Shown: positions 1-8,126, counted from the first letter of the stretch. The stretch is DNA of 9,240 bases from JBMYQA01 sp049600855 (GCA_049600855.1 JBMYQA010000251.1:1-9240), one strand, 5' to 3'. Notes: generated from the sequence alone by a model not told the origin. Made by a program: numbers and translations.

Positions 1-3000
1 GGAGTAAGTGCTGATCCAAAAGCATGGGAATATGAATTGGAATGGGTATTTGTCGATCAATACGAAATGGAAGTGGACGGTGGATTTCGCGAAGAATATC
101 CTGACATGACACCGGCTCAAGCGTTTGAGTACAAGGAACCTGTACGCATCACCCTTGATCCGAATAAAGAGCTTTCTAATTATGTGCATGAACTCAATTA
201 TCCGAAAGGAATGGTCTATTACCGCCTACGGGCCGTAGGCCGACTCTCGGAAAGTTATCCGAATCAAGCGGTTTACAGCAATTGGGTAATTGCCACGGCA
301 TTTCACACAGACGGGGATGAGTTGGAAGGTGGCGGTATTACGACCGATTTTGAAACCAATCGATCCTGGCAGGTGGTAACCACTTTTGCCGAAGATGCCA
401 AGAGCAAAAAAGTAGCCACTTACTTCGATGGTCGATTAACGCCTCGTCAATCCATTGTTAACCTCAATACTGACGAACAAGTGTTGGTGCAAGAGTCATT
501 TTACGATCACATGGGGAGGGCTGCACTGAATGTGCTCCCCACGCCAATTCCTAGTAATTCCTTAGGATTTCAGAAGAATTTTAATCCTTTTGAGCTGGGC
601 GTAGATGCGACTGAGCCTAAACAATTATTTGATAATCAATCGAATACTACTGCCATTACCTTATCAACTACAGGTAAAGGAGCGGGCAATTATTATTCAG
701 CAAACAATCCCAATTTATTGAATGCTGACGACATCAATAGACACCATCAGTATATTCCCGATGCGGAAGGTTTGGCGTACACCCAAGTAGAATACATGAA
801 CGATGGAACGGGCAGGGTAAAACGCAGTAGTGGGGTAGGGAAGATCTTTGCGCTTGATGGCCAGCATACGACCAATTATTACTATGCAACCCCCACTGAA
901 ACTGAGCTAAAACGCTTATTTGGAAGTAATGTAGGCCAAGCAGTTTACTATAAAAAGCAAGCTGTGAAAGACCCCAACGGTCAAATTTCCATCTCTTACC
1001 TAGATCCTGCGGGACAAGTAATTGCCACTGCTTTGGCGGGGGCTAGCCCAACGAACTTGGAGGAGTTGGCATCGAGCAAGGCTTTAGAAGGACGAGATGC
1101 CATACAGGTAGATTTGACTGCGAATAACTACATCGACAACATCAACCACACGAGCACCATCACGGCAAGCATCATGAATGTGGATTACAATGTAGCTTAT
1201 AATTTTGTGTATGATTTAACGGGTGCTGTTACCGCACTAGATGCATCATCCATCTGTGCTACTTGTGAGTACGAGTTAAAAATTACATTGCAACAAACTG
1301 CCTCTGGAGGCTTGGCTACACAAGCCATTGCACTGACAAAAGTGGGTGAGGTCAATGGAATCTTTACCGATCTTTCCACGGCAACGGAGCTTCATTTTAT
1401 CATTAAAGGAAGTGAGGTGGCCGCATGTGCTGCGGGAACATTAGCATTGGCATTTCAAGCAACATTGCCAGAACCCGGAGTCTATCAATTGAAAAAAGAA
1501 TTGAGCTTAGTTTCGGGTGGGCTGAAACGTTTACGAGAAATCATTCAAGAATCTTCAACAGCCTATGCTGCTGAAGTAAACGCCATTAGTGAAGTAGGAG
1601 GTGTTGTAGATAACTTGTTTGATTTCAGTGGGTTAACGCCTGAGTTTGATGAAACGGAAGAGGCTACCGAGTTCAAGCCTGCTGATTATTGCGAAGGAAT
1701 CATGCAACAAATGTTAGCAGAGGTAGAGCAAGGACTTTATGAAACGTTGGAGGCGCATCCAGCAAAATGTCATTACGATGCTTGTGTAAAAAACCTAAGT
1801 AGTGATGAATTTGATCAACGCTTACATGAAGAAAGGTCTTGGGTGAATGCTGTTGGTAATTTATTTGAAAATGCTTATCCAGCAGATCCGTATTTTTCAT
1901 CAGGATTGGATGGCGAAAATCACCACGATGAGTTGAAAGCTCAATTAAGTGCCATTACGATTACCTTAGAGAATGGCGATGCGTTTCAGGCAACGATTGA
2001 TGACTTGATTGACTACAACACGACCATTGCTGAATTGCAAATCACAGGTTCTGAATTAGCGAGTGAAAATGGAAAAAACGCCTTATACATCGAGGTGATT
2101 AATGGAACTCCAAAACTACTGACAGTCTCCGATGATATTGATCGTAAAAAATGGGAATTATATCGGTCATTTTACTTGCGGGAAAAAACCTTTTTAAAAG
2201 CTGCATTAGCAGAAGCGAATGGTTGCAACTATTCGGCCGAAATTGCCCACATCATCCCCGATCCAAGGGTTTCGTTAACCTATGACATCAATGAAACTTA
2301 CAGCGGTTTAGGAGACGCATTGGAATATTTCGAACCAGATGTAGAAGCACAAGCCTTGGCAACATTATCCGTAATTCTTTCTCAAATGGAAGCGGATGGC
2401 GAGTGTATGCGTATTCCCCAAGAAGGAGATGCGGATTATAATGAGTTATTGGGTTATTTGGTAGCTTATTTCGAAAGTAGAGCACCAGGGAATTTTTTAG
2501 GAGCCATCTATGAGGCTGATTTAACGAAAGCAATGAATACGCTAACTAGTGGTTCAGACTGTAATAGCGCCCTGTGTAATTTGATTGTAAAGCTTCAAAA
2601 CATGTGTAACGAAAGTGCAGATGCGATTACTAGCTTAGGTCAGTTAACAGTGGCCAATTGCCCTGAACCCATTGTATTTCAAACCATCCCCAAACCTGCT
2701 TTTGGTTTTTACACTACTTTTGGTCGTGTCAACACAGCAGGAACTGCCAAGCTACAAGCACTGAATGGAGATATGACCATAGAGGCGTGGGTAAAAAATG
2801 GCAGCGATAGCGAAACGAGCTTAACCACTCGGCCTATTTTCTCATTAAAAGGAGTCGGTAATGCAGGGAATATCGGGCCTGAGTTTGGCTTAACAGGCAA
2901 CGATTTGTATTTCGAGTTCGAAGCTGGCAGTCGAGTGACGGCAACACCTCCAGCAGCATTGAGTTTAGGAGATGGAACTTGCCGCCATGTAGCCGTAGTG

Positions 3001-6000
3001 ATTCACGGCAATAACTTGACATTTTATGTAGATGGGGTAGCGGTTAGTTCACCAGTAACGATTACCGCTAGCTCGTGGGAAAGTCTTGCCAAAATGCAAG
3101 CTTGCCTTGGCGGGAAAGATTTGGGGCAAACTGGAGAAAACCGTCAGCTACTTTCTGCACAAATGCAAGAAGTTCGCATCTGGAATCGCGCCTTAGCTGT
3201 GAATGAGCTCGGTTTTAATGATGCCACCAAGCTTCCTTCAAATGATGACGAGCTTGTCGCTTGGTGGCCTTTAGATGAAGGCGATGGGAGCATGTTTTTA
3301 GACAAACAAGGCACTGCGCATAGTGATGTTGACTTAGTAGGTTGTGACCATACAGAAACCATCACTGAAGAAAGTAGTGATACGAATTTGGGAATTAATC
3401 CAGCTATCACATGCACTACCTTGGGTGAATTGCCTACCACATCATGGAGCGGCTGGTCAGCTGAAACAGGAGCTGGTTTGGCTACTTGGAGTACCAATGC
3501 TATGGGGATCGGTACGTATCGGAACTGTGCTGATAACAACAATGGTGGAGGCAGCAACACTACAAACTGCCCTCATTCAGCGCGATTAGTGAGTCCTTGC
3601 TTCGATATTCCTGCATCGGGAGCTGTGGTGTTAAATTTTCAATATGCCATTACCGATCAGGACGCGAGTGATGGAACTGCCAGTATCAGTTTACAGATTG
3701 CCACAAATAATAATGAGTGGCTAGCCTTAGAAAGCAGTACGTTAATGGGAAGTGGAAATTATTCAAAATCGCTAGCAGGCTATGCAGGAGAGCGTGTGAA
3801 GCTTCGGTTCATTGCCAACCTTCATGGCAATAGTAATATCAACCTCAGCGATTTAGAGATTACAGCACCTCCCGCCAATGACGAACAAAATTGTCATGTG
3901 GTGTGGTTTCAATCAAGTTGTTTGGATCAGACCATTGAGTATTGCCCATTGAATATGGATAATGTGACACAGATTGTAGGTGGAGAAGGCTCAGATTATG
4001 TGTTTAGTTTTGATTTAGACTCACTTAGTACAGCAAATGAGGCATTAGAAGCTGCAGTAGAAATCGAAGAAATCAAACTAAGAACGGAAGACGTGCTGAA
4101 CGAACATGTGACTGGTTTAATCAATGAATATTACAACGACTGCTTTGGTGGTGATTTGCGTGAAAGTTTAACGTATTCATATACCTTAAAGGAATATCAC
4201 TATACTTTATACTACTATGATCAGGTAGGAAATTTAGTACAAACGGTGCCGCCTCAAGGTGTGAATCCGCTTACCAAAGAGGAACTTGAAGGGACAACAG
4301 TGGTAGAGCCGAAGCATGGGTTAAAAACACGTTATGCCTACAACTCGCTGAATCAATTGGTATGGCAACGTACACCAGATGCAGGGGTTACCCAGTTTTG
4401 GTACGATGAGATTGGCCGAATTCGCCTATCGCAACATGCGGAGCAAGCCATCAGAGGATATTATTCATACACCAAATACGACAAGCAGGCTCGCATAGTA
4501 GAAGTAGGTGAAATGCAAGGAATGTTGAGTTCAAACCTGAATGATCGTCCAGAAGCATTGCCCGCACTGGCGCAGCTACTTACCAAATTTGACGACTTGA
4601 ACTTCCCAAGCGAAGGAGCAGGCTATGTCTTAAATGATCGAACCATCACACATTACGATGATGCAAACGGCTTACCAACAGCAGCTACTGAATTCACACA
4701 ACAGAACTTACGAGGGCGCATCGCTTGGACACAAGTAATGGATCACTTGACTTTGCCAACAGGTGAAAAAGATGATGCCTTGCTGCTGACCCGTTACAGC
4801 TACGATCCTCATGGCAATGTAGAAAAACTCTTGCAAGAAATAGATGCTGAAGAATTATTCAAGCGAGAAACACATTACGAGTACGACTTAATCAGTGGCA
4901 ATGTGAATTACGTGCATTTCCAACCCGATGGCGTGGATGAATTCATTCATCATTACACATACGATGCGGATAACCGCATTCAAGAAGTGTATACTTCGGT
5001 GGATGGCTATGTGTGGGCGAATGATGCTACTTATCACTATTACGCACACGGGCCATTGGCGCGGGTAGCATTGGGAGAATATGAGGTACAAGGGCTAGAT
5101 TATTACTACACACTCCAAGGTTGGATTAAAGGCGTGAATATGCCTGGCCAAAATCCTGCGGAAGACCTCGGTTTAGATGGACATGCCACAGGCGCACATA
5201 ATCGCATTGCCAAAGATGCTTTTGCTTACCAATTGGGCTATTTTAATGGCGATTACAAAGCCATTGGCGCTTCTCTCTGGGCAGGCACACAGCAATTGTG
5301 GGATGGCAATGGAAGTACGCAACCGTTATTGGATAATGTCAACTATACCCGAACAGCAGATGTGCCTACAGGCAACACCCATGCTCGCGAGAGCATTACT
5401 GCTGGAGATGATGTGAGTTTGGTATTTACAGGAACAGGAGCAGCCGAGCGTTACAGTTTCCATGCAGGACGATTCATTGAGTTGCGCCCTGGTTTTGAAG
5501 CTGGTGGAAATGTGTTTTTAGAAGGAACTCCCTTGTTTGTAGAGGAAGGAGGAACAGGTGATGATGAGCCACGTCCATCCTTGTACAATGGCAATATTGC
5601 TTGGATGACGACCGACTTGACTAAATTTGGAAGTCATGGGGTACAAAACATGTCTTACCGTTACGATCAGCTCAACCGAATTGTGCGGGCAAGAAGCTAC
5701 CAACACGATGGAACAGGTTGGCTCAAAATTAATAAAGCTTACGATACGGATTATCAGTACGATGCTATGGGTAACTTAATGGCCTTGCAGCGCTACAATG
5801 GCAATGGTCAACTCATGGACCAGCTGACGTATCACTACAAAACAGGCTATGATGCAGGACATGGAAGTGCCGATCACGAAACACGTCTCAACCGATTAAG
5901 TCATGTGGTAGATTGGAGTAAAGCGGCAACCACTCCTGATTACCTACCTTGGGAAACAGCTAGCAATAAGCCTTTGGTGCGTAAAGATGCCTTCTATTTC

Positions 6001-7677
6001 GATTTAGCGACAGAAAATCCGCGAGAATTCAACTACGATAACGATGCCCCAGCAATCGGAGCTGGCGTGGTGACCGATAAGGACCTTTCTTCACAAGCCG
6101 AAGGAAATTATACTTACGATGCGATTGGTAACCTCATCGCTGATGCTTCTGAAGGGATTACCGACATCCAGTGGACGGTATACGGCAAAGTGCGCAAAGT
6201 GACCAAAACCGATGCAGATGGACGTACTAGCTTTGTCATCTATAATTACGATGCCACGGGTAATCGTGTGCGCAAACGCGTATTCAAAGCCAATGAAGTA
6301 GGCGGTTATTACACGCCAGTAGACACCCGCTACTACCTTAATGCGGGAGGCAATGTGATGGAAGTGGTTAGTGTACGCCAACAAGAAAATGAAAGTGAGG
6401 TTGAACTGAGAAAAGAATTCCCCATTTACGGCAGTCAACGACTGGGTTACTACCGCGCTACGGAAATCATCAGTGCCAATAGCACCGAAACCAAAGGCAT
6501 CGCCCAAGGGCAGCATGCACTAGGTCACAAGCAATACGAACTCAGCAACCACCTTGGCAACGTATTGACCGTGATTACAGACAACAAAGATGCCGTTTGG
6601 GAAGGCGCAAGCTTTACAGGTTATGCAGCGCGAATTGCATCCGCCACAGACTACTACCCATTCGGCCTAGCCATGGATGGAAGAACATTTGAAGATGAGC
6701 GTTACCGTTATGGGTTTAATGGTCAGGAAGTCGATAATGATGCTTTTGAAGGTGCTACTGTGTTTAAATACCGAATTCATAATCCTGCAATTGGTAGGTT
6801 TTTAAGTGTTGATCCTTTAGCCGATGAGTATCCATGGAATAGTACTTATGCATTTGCAGAAAATAGAGTGATTGATGGAATCGACTTGGAGGGTTTGGAA
6901 TATTTAAATGCTTCTAAAGTCAATGATTATAATGAGTTACCAAAATTTGACGTTGAAGGTAATCTTAGTAGAGGAGAAAAAAATGTTCATGAAAATACAG
7001 ATGGAACATTTAATTTTTCATATGGAGGTAAAAGTTATTCTAATATAGAAAAAGTAAAATATGATGGAGGGGAATATTTTAATATCGGAGAACATGCTTA
7101 TAATGGATGGGGAGAGAAATCAACAGAATGGATATATAATTCCGTAAGCCCAACTCTAAATAGCAAGAATTGGGAGGCTTATGCTTATGGTGCTACATGT
7201 GGTATGTTTGGTAATTGTGCAGCTGCAGCAGCAAAAACTGTACAAAATGCAACAGGAAAATTGCCAGGCCATTTTTGGTTAGATAAACACAATGAACTTC
7301 AAATATATTCTGAACATTATGGTTTAGTGAGTGATCAAACCAAAGAAAAAGGATTAGATGCTCTTCATATTCAATTGGAAAAAGGGAATCCAATTATGGT
7401 TGGAATAGATTATGAACGAAAACCAGCTTCTAATCCTCTAAATAAAGGAACAGATTGGACAACGGATCATTATGTAGTTATTTACCAAAGAGGGAAGGAC
7501 AAAAATGGAGTTTATTTTCAATTTACAGAGAATGTTGCTAATAATAACGTGAAACTTGGAATGGCTAAATATTTAAAGTTTTATTTACAAAGTGATGGAA
7601 CTTTAAGAACAATTAATTCAAAAGCATCCTATAACAACACAATTTACAGAGTTACTCAAATAAGGCCAGTAAAATAG
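1..7677 (+). CDS. Giant RHS-repeat polymorphic toxin-like protein, 5' partial
   Basis: The frame is open from base 1 to the TAG at 7675-7677 (2558 codons, residues numbered from base 1). There is no ATG near the left edge and only a weak TTG at 37, so the true start lies upstream. Domains seen: end of an Fn3-like domain (about 1-98, YYRLRAVGRL); conserved Bacteroidota pre-RHS block (about 118-200, with TYFDG, RQS and YDHMGRA); Cys-containing, largely helical region (about 419-890); LamG-like domain (901-1100); second jelly roll (1141-1296); YD repeats from about 1400 (for example YQYDAMGNL, YTYDAIGNL, YNYDATGNR); RHS core (about 2180-2300); tip (2301-2558). By family knowledge, RHS shells enclose a C-terminal effector and release it after cleavage at the core. 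Export is inferred from the adhesin-type domains and about 23 Cys in the first half; the signal peptide would lie outside the window. The RHS assignment is firm, the toxin role is inference. Confidence 0.93.
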   Translation, partial: GVSADPKAWEYELEWVFVDQYEMEVDGGFREEYPDMTPAQAFEYKEPVRITLDPNKELSNYVHELNYPKGMVYYRLRAVGRLSESYPNQAVYSNWVIATAFHTDGDELEGGGITTDFETNRSWQVVTTFAEDAKSKKVATYFDGRLTPRQSIVNLNTDEQVLVQESFYDHMGRAALNVLPTPIPSNSLGFQKNFNPFELGVDATEPKQLFDNQSNTTAITLSTTGKGAGNYYSANNPNLLNADDINRHHQYIPDAEGLAYTQVEYMNDGTGRVKRSSGVGKIFALDGQHTTNYYYATPTETELKRLFGSNVGQAVYYKKQAVKDPNGQISISYLDPAGQVIATALAGASPTNLEELASSKALEGRDAIQVDLTANNYIDNINHTSTITASIMNVDYNVAYNFVYDLTGAVTALDASSICATCEYELKITLQQTASGGLATQAIALTKVGEVNGIFTDLSTATELHFIIKGSEVAACAAGTLALAFQATLPEPGVYQLKKELSLVSGGLKRLREIIQESSTAYAAEVNAISEVGGVVDNLFDFSGLTPEFDETEEATEFKPADYCEGIMQQMLAEVEQGLYETLEAHPAKCHYDACVKNLSSDEFDQRLHEERSWVNAVGNLFENAYPADPYFSSGLDGENHHDELKAQLSAITITLENGDAFQATIDDLIDYNTTIAELQITGSELASENGKNALYIEVINGTPKLLTVSDDIDRKKWELYRSFYLREKTFLKAALAEANGCNYSAEIAHIIPDPRVSLTYDINETYSGLGDALEYFEPDVEAQALATLSVILSQMEADGECMRIPQEGDADYNELLGYLVAYFESRAPGNFLGAIYEADLTKAMNTLTSGSDCNSALCNLIVKLQNMCNESADAITSLGQLTVANCPEPIVFQTIPKPAFGFYTTFGRVNTAGTAKLQALNGDMTIEAWVKNGSDSETSLTTRPIFSLKGVGNAGNIGPEFGLTGNDLYFEFEAGSRVTATPPAALSLGDGTCRHVAVVIHGNNLTFYVDGVAVSSPVTITASSWESLAKMQACLGGKDLGQTGENRQLLSAQMQEVRIWNRALAVNELGFNDATKLPSNDDELVAWWPLDEGDGSMFLDKQGTAHSDVDLVGCDHTETITEESSDTNLGINPAITCTTLGELPTTSWSGWSAETGAGLATWSTNAMGIGTYRNCADNNNGGGSNTTNCPHSARLVSPCFDIPASGAVVLNFQYAITDQDASDGTASISLQIATNNNEWLALESSTLMGSGNYSKSLAGYAGERVKLRFIANLHGNSNINLSDLEITAPPANDEQNCHVVWFQSSCLDQTIEYCPLNMDNVTQIVGGEGSDYVFSFDLDSLSTANEALEAAVEIEEIKLRTEDVLNEHVTGLINEYYNDCFGGDLRESLTYSYTLKEYHYTLYYYDQVGNLVQTVPPQGVNPLTKEELEGTTVVEPKHGLKTRYAYNSLNQLVWQRTPDAGVTQFWYDEIGRIRLSQHAEQAIRGYYSYTKYDKQARIVEVGEMQGMLSSNLNDRPEALPALAQLLTKFDDLNFPSEGAGYVLNDRTITHYDDANGLPTAATEFTQQNLRGRIAWTQVMDHLTLPTGEKDDALLLTRYSYDPHGNVEKLLQEIDAEELFKRETHYEYDLISGNVNYVHFQPDGVDEFIHHYTYDADNRIQEVYTSVDGYVWANDATYHYYAHGPLARVALGEYEVQGLDYYYTLQGWIKGVNMPGQNPAEDLGLDGHATGAHNRIAKDAFAYQLGYFNGDYKAIGASLWAGTQQLWDGNGSTQPLLDNVNYTRTADVPTGNTHARESITAGDDVSLVFTGTGAAERYSFHAGRFIELRPGFEAGGNVFLEGTPLFVEEGGTGDDEPRPSLYNGNIAWMTTDLTKFGSHGVQNMSYRYDQLNRIVRARSYQHDGTGWLKINKAYDTDYQYDAMGNLMALQRYNGNGQLMDQLTYHYKTGYDAGHGSADHETRLNRLSHVVDWSKAATTPDYLPWETASNKPLVRKDAFYFDLATENPREFNYDNDAPAIGAGVVTDKDLSSQAEGNYTYDAIGNLIADASEGITDIQWTVYGKVRKVTKTDADGRTSFVIYNYDATGNRVRKRVFKANEVGGYYTPVDTRYYLNAGGNVMEVVSVRQQENESEVELRKEFPIYGSQRLGYYRATEIISANSTETKGIAQGQHALGHKQYELSNHLGNVLTVITDNKDAVWEGASFTGYAARIASATDYYPFGLAMDGRTFEDERYRYGFNGQEVDNDAFEGATVFKYRIHNPAIGRFLSVDPLADEYPWNSTYAFAENRVIDGIDLEGLEYLNASKVNDYNELPKFDVEGNLSRGEKNVHENTDGTFNFSYGGKSYSNIEKVKYDGGEYFNIGEHAYNGWGEKSTEWIYNSVSPTLNSKNWEAYAYGATCGMFGNCAAAAAKTVQNATGKLPGHFWLDKHNELQIYSEHYGLVSDQTKEKGLDALHIQLEKGNPIMVGIDYERKPASNPLNKGTDWTTDHYVVIYQRGKDKNGVYFQFTENVANNNVKLGMAKYLKFYLQSDGTLRTINSKASYNNTIYRVTQIRPVK
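2701..3300 (+). other. LamG / concanavalin A-like domain within the RHS protein
   Basis: Residues 901-1100 have the usual order of a LamG-type (Laminin_G_3) jelly roll: MTIEAWVKNG near the start, a central strand with HVAVVIHGNNLTFYVDGVAV, and the terminal signature QMQEVRIWNRALAVNEL followed by LVAWWPLDEGDG. This domain type commonly binds glycans or acts as a structural lectin-like module in secreted Bacteroidota proteins. Here it sits in the N-terminal half, ahead of the YD-repeat shell. The ligand cannot be told from sequence. Confidence 0.85.
3421..3886 (+). other. Second jelly-roll (MAM/CBM-like) domain within the RHS protein
   Basis: Residues about 1141-1296 follow the LamG domain. 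They read like a MAM- or carbohydrate-binding-type beta sandwich: SWSGWSAETG at the start, then CPHSARLVSPCFDIP, VVLNFQYAI, and YAGERVKLRFIANLHGNSNINLSDLEI at the end (quoted in parts: YAGERVKLRFIANL, then NINLSDLEI). The closing pattern of a strand with R.RF followed by an LSDLEI strand is typical of domains that measure differences between surface-attached segments in extracellular proteins. It contains several Cys that may pair. The exact family is uncertain. Confidence 0.55.
5386..5550 (+). other. Small pGFEA-type beta insertion inside the RHS shell
   Basis: Residues about 1796-1850 interrupt the YD-repeat region. They contain AGDDVSLVF followed by HAGRFIELRPGFEAGGNVFL, the 'A...I.L.pGF.A..G..F.' pattern that recurs as a short beta motif in many secreted Bacteroidota proteins, often near their C-terminus. 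A short linker rich in E, G and D (EEGGTGDDEPRP) follows before YD repeats resume at about 5659. Function is unknown; it could be a decoration on the outside of the shell. Confidence 0.55.
6529..6900 (+). other. RHS repeat-associated core domain
   Basis: Residues about 2177-2300 carry the conserved core that closes the RHS shell and immediately precedes the variable tip: YELSNHLGNVLTVITD, then DYYPFGLAMDGR, RYGFNGQE, and finally KYRIHNPAIGRFLSVDPL followed by EYPWNSTYAFAENRVIDGID and LEGLE. This matches the TIGR03696-type core in its Bacteroidota form (GRFLSVDPLA..YP..S.Y.FA.N.VI..ID..GLE). In characterised RHS and TcC proteins the tip is cut off just after this core; whether cleavage happens here is not shown by sequence. 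Confidence 0.92.
6901..7674 (+). other. C-terminal effector tip, papain/C39-like cysteine peptidase fold candidate
   Basis: Residues 2301-2558 follow the RHS core and are unlike the rest of the protein. The segment YGATCGMFGNCAAAAAKT places two Cys (2400 and 2406) before an alanine-rich helix, resembling the GxCGxCW nucleophile helix of papain-like enzymes. About 84 residues later comes GNPIMVGIDY and then TTDHYVVIYQRG with His2490, followed by a strand YFQFTENV whose Asn2511 or Glu2510 sits where the third catalytic residue is expected. This Cys-His-Asn order fits papain/C39-like peptidases or amidases, and such folds are known among polymorphic toxin tips. The target (protein, peptidoglycan or an ADP-ribosyl/amide bond) cannot be told. 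The region is strongly AT-rich relative to the shell, as expected of an exchanged module. I do not recognise a named family. Confidence 0.6.
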
Positions 7678-7699
7678 AGTTTATAACTCCAGTCCCACT

Positions 7700-7733
7700 A
7701 GCACAAGTCTTCTCGTAAGAGTTGACTTGTGCT
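7700..7733. repeat. Perfect 10-bp inverted repeat just after the RHS stop
   Basis: AGCACAAGTC (7700-7709) pairs exactly with GACTTGTGCT (7724-7733), with an inner CTC/GAG pairing in the 14-base loop. It lies 22 bases past the RHS stop codon and could protect or end that transcript, but no T-tract follows it on the plus strand. The motif TTGTGCT recurs at 7774-7780, so a repeat-element origin is also possible. Confidence 0.6.
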
Positions 7734-7745
7734 TAAACATAAAAA

Positions 7746-7759
7746 CAGTCTCCAGACTG
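7746..7759. repeat. Short palindrome, 6-bp stem with 2-base spacer
   Basis: CAGTCT and AGACTG flank CC, making a compact palindrome preceded by an A-run (7741-7745). On the minus strand this gives a hairpin followed by a run of five T, so it could serve as a weak terminator in that direction or be part of the palindrome cluster. Confidence 0.4.
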
Positions 7760-7834
7760 ACGAGCTTATCCGCTTGTGCTCACTTATAATGATTGAGCGA
7801 TTGTAGCCGAGTAAATCTAACAGAGCAAGCAGAA

Positions 7835-7873
7835 AAAGCACCTCATTAAATCAGATGATTGATGAGGTGCTTT
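7835..7873. terminator. Candidate bidirectional intrinsic terminator
   Basis: A perfect 12-bp stem, AAAGCACCTCAT (7835-7846) with ATGAGGTGCTTT (7862-7873), encloses a 15-base loop. On the plus strand only a short TTTAT follows; on the minus strand the stem runs into a TTTTT tract formed by the A-run at 7833-7837. It stands about 160 bases after the RHS stop and 290 before the next gene, so it would separate the two transcription units. Confidence 0.7.
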
Positions 7874-8048
7874 ATCGTAAAATACCTGACGTTTCATTGA
7901 CCATCAAAAACATGCAAAGAAAGTAACGTGAACCTATCCTTTTCTGTAGGAAATCCATTTACATAACCACTCATGAGCTAGCAAGTGCTTACCAGTTATA
8001 TAAAAAACTAAACACTTGGTTAGTGAAGACTCACCAATTGTGAAATGC

Positions 8049-8082
8049 TTGTTTTTTCGTACAAGTGAAGCCCATATACTTG
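8049..8082 (+). promoter_or_regulatory. Weak Bacteroidota-type promoter candidate
   Basis: TATACTTG (8075-8082) matches seven of eight positions of the Bacteroidota -7 element TAnnTTTG. A TTG (8049-8051) lies 23 bases upstream, slightly further than the usual 19-21. Transcription would begin near 8089, giving a leader of about 78 bases that contains the hairpin at 8093-8126. A second, poorer match TAACTTTC (8154-8161) is too close to the ATG. This is a pattern match only. Confidence 0.25.
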
Positions 8083-8092
8083 TAAGCAGTTC

Positions 8093-8126
8093 GAGTATGC
8101 AATGAACGTAGCGCGTTTACATACTC
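8093..8126 (+). promoter_or_regulatory. Leader hairpin with 3-base bulge upstream of the secreted DinB-like gene
   Basis: GAGTATG (8093-8099) pairs perfectly with CATACTC (8120-8126). After a CAA bulge a second helix forms between TGAACG (8103-8108) and CGTTTA (8114-8119, one G-U pair), closing a TAGCG loop. The hairpin lies 40 bases before the ATG at 8167 and would be in the mRNA leader if the promoter candidate at 8049-8082 is real. It may equally be another member of the palindrome cluster. Confidence 0.35.

Noticed and set aside
37..39. TTG as the start codon of the giant RHS gene
   Set aside because: The frame is open through base 1 and the upstream codons (for example DPKAWEYELEW) continue the same domain, so the window cuts the gene and the TTG is internal.
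3144..3560. A 138-residue minus-strand frame opposite the LamG/jelly-roll region
   Set aside because: It is a low-complexity shadow translation (runs of Leu, Pro and Ser) antisense to clearly conserved LamG motifs.
6091..6516. A 141-residue minus-strand frame opposite the RHS shell
   Set aside because: It lies wholly within a strongly supported plus-strand coding region. Long antisense frames are expected there from the codon bias, and the translation shows no domain-like pattern.
7855..7926. A 23-residue plus-strand frame (ATG at 7855, TAA at 7924) as a small gene
   Set aside because: It overlaps the loop and right arm of the terminator-like hairpin, has no ribosome binding site, and its product matches nothing I recognise.
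7700..8126. A CRISPR array
   Set aside because: The inverted repeats differ from each other in length and sequence and there are no regularly spaced direct repeats.
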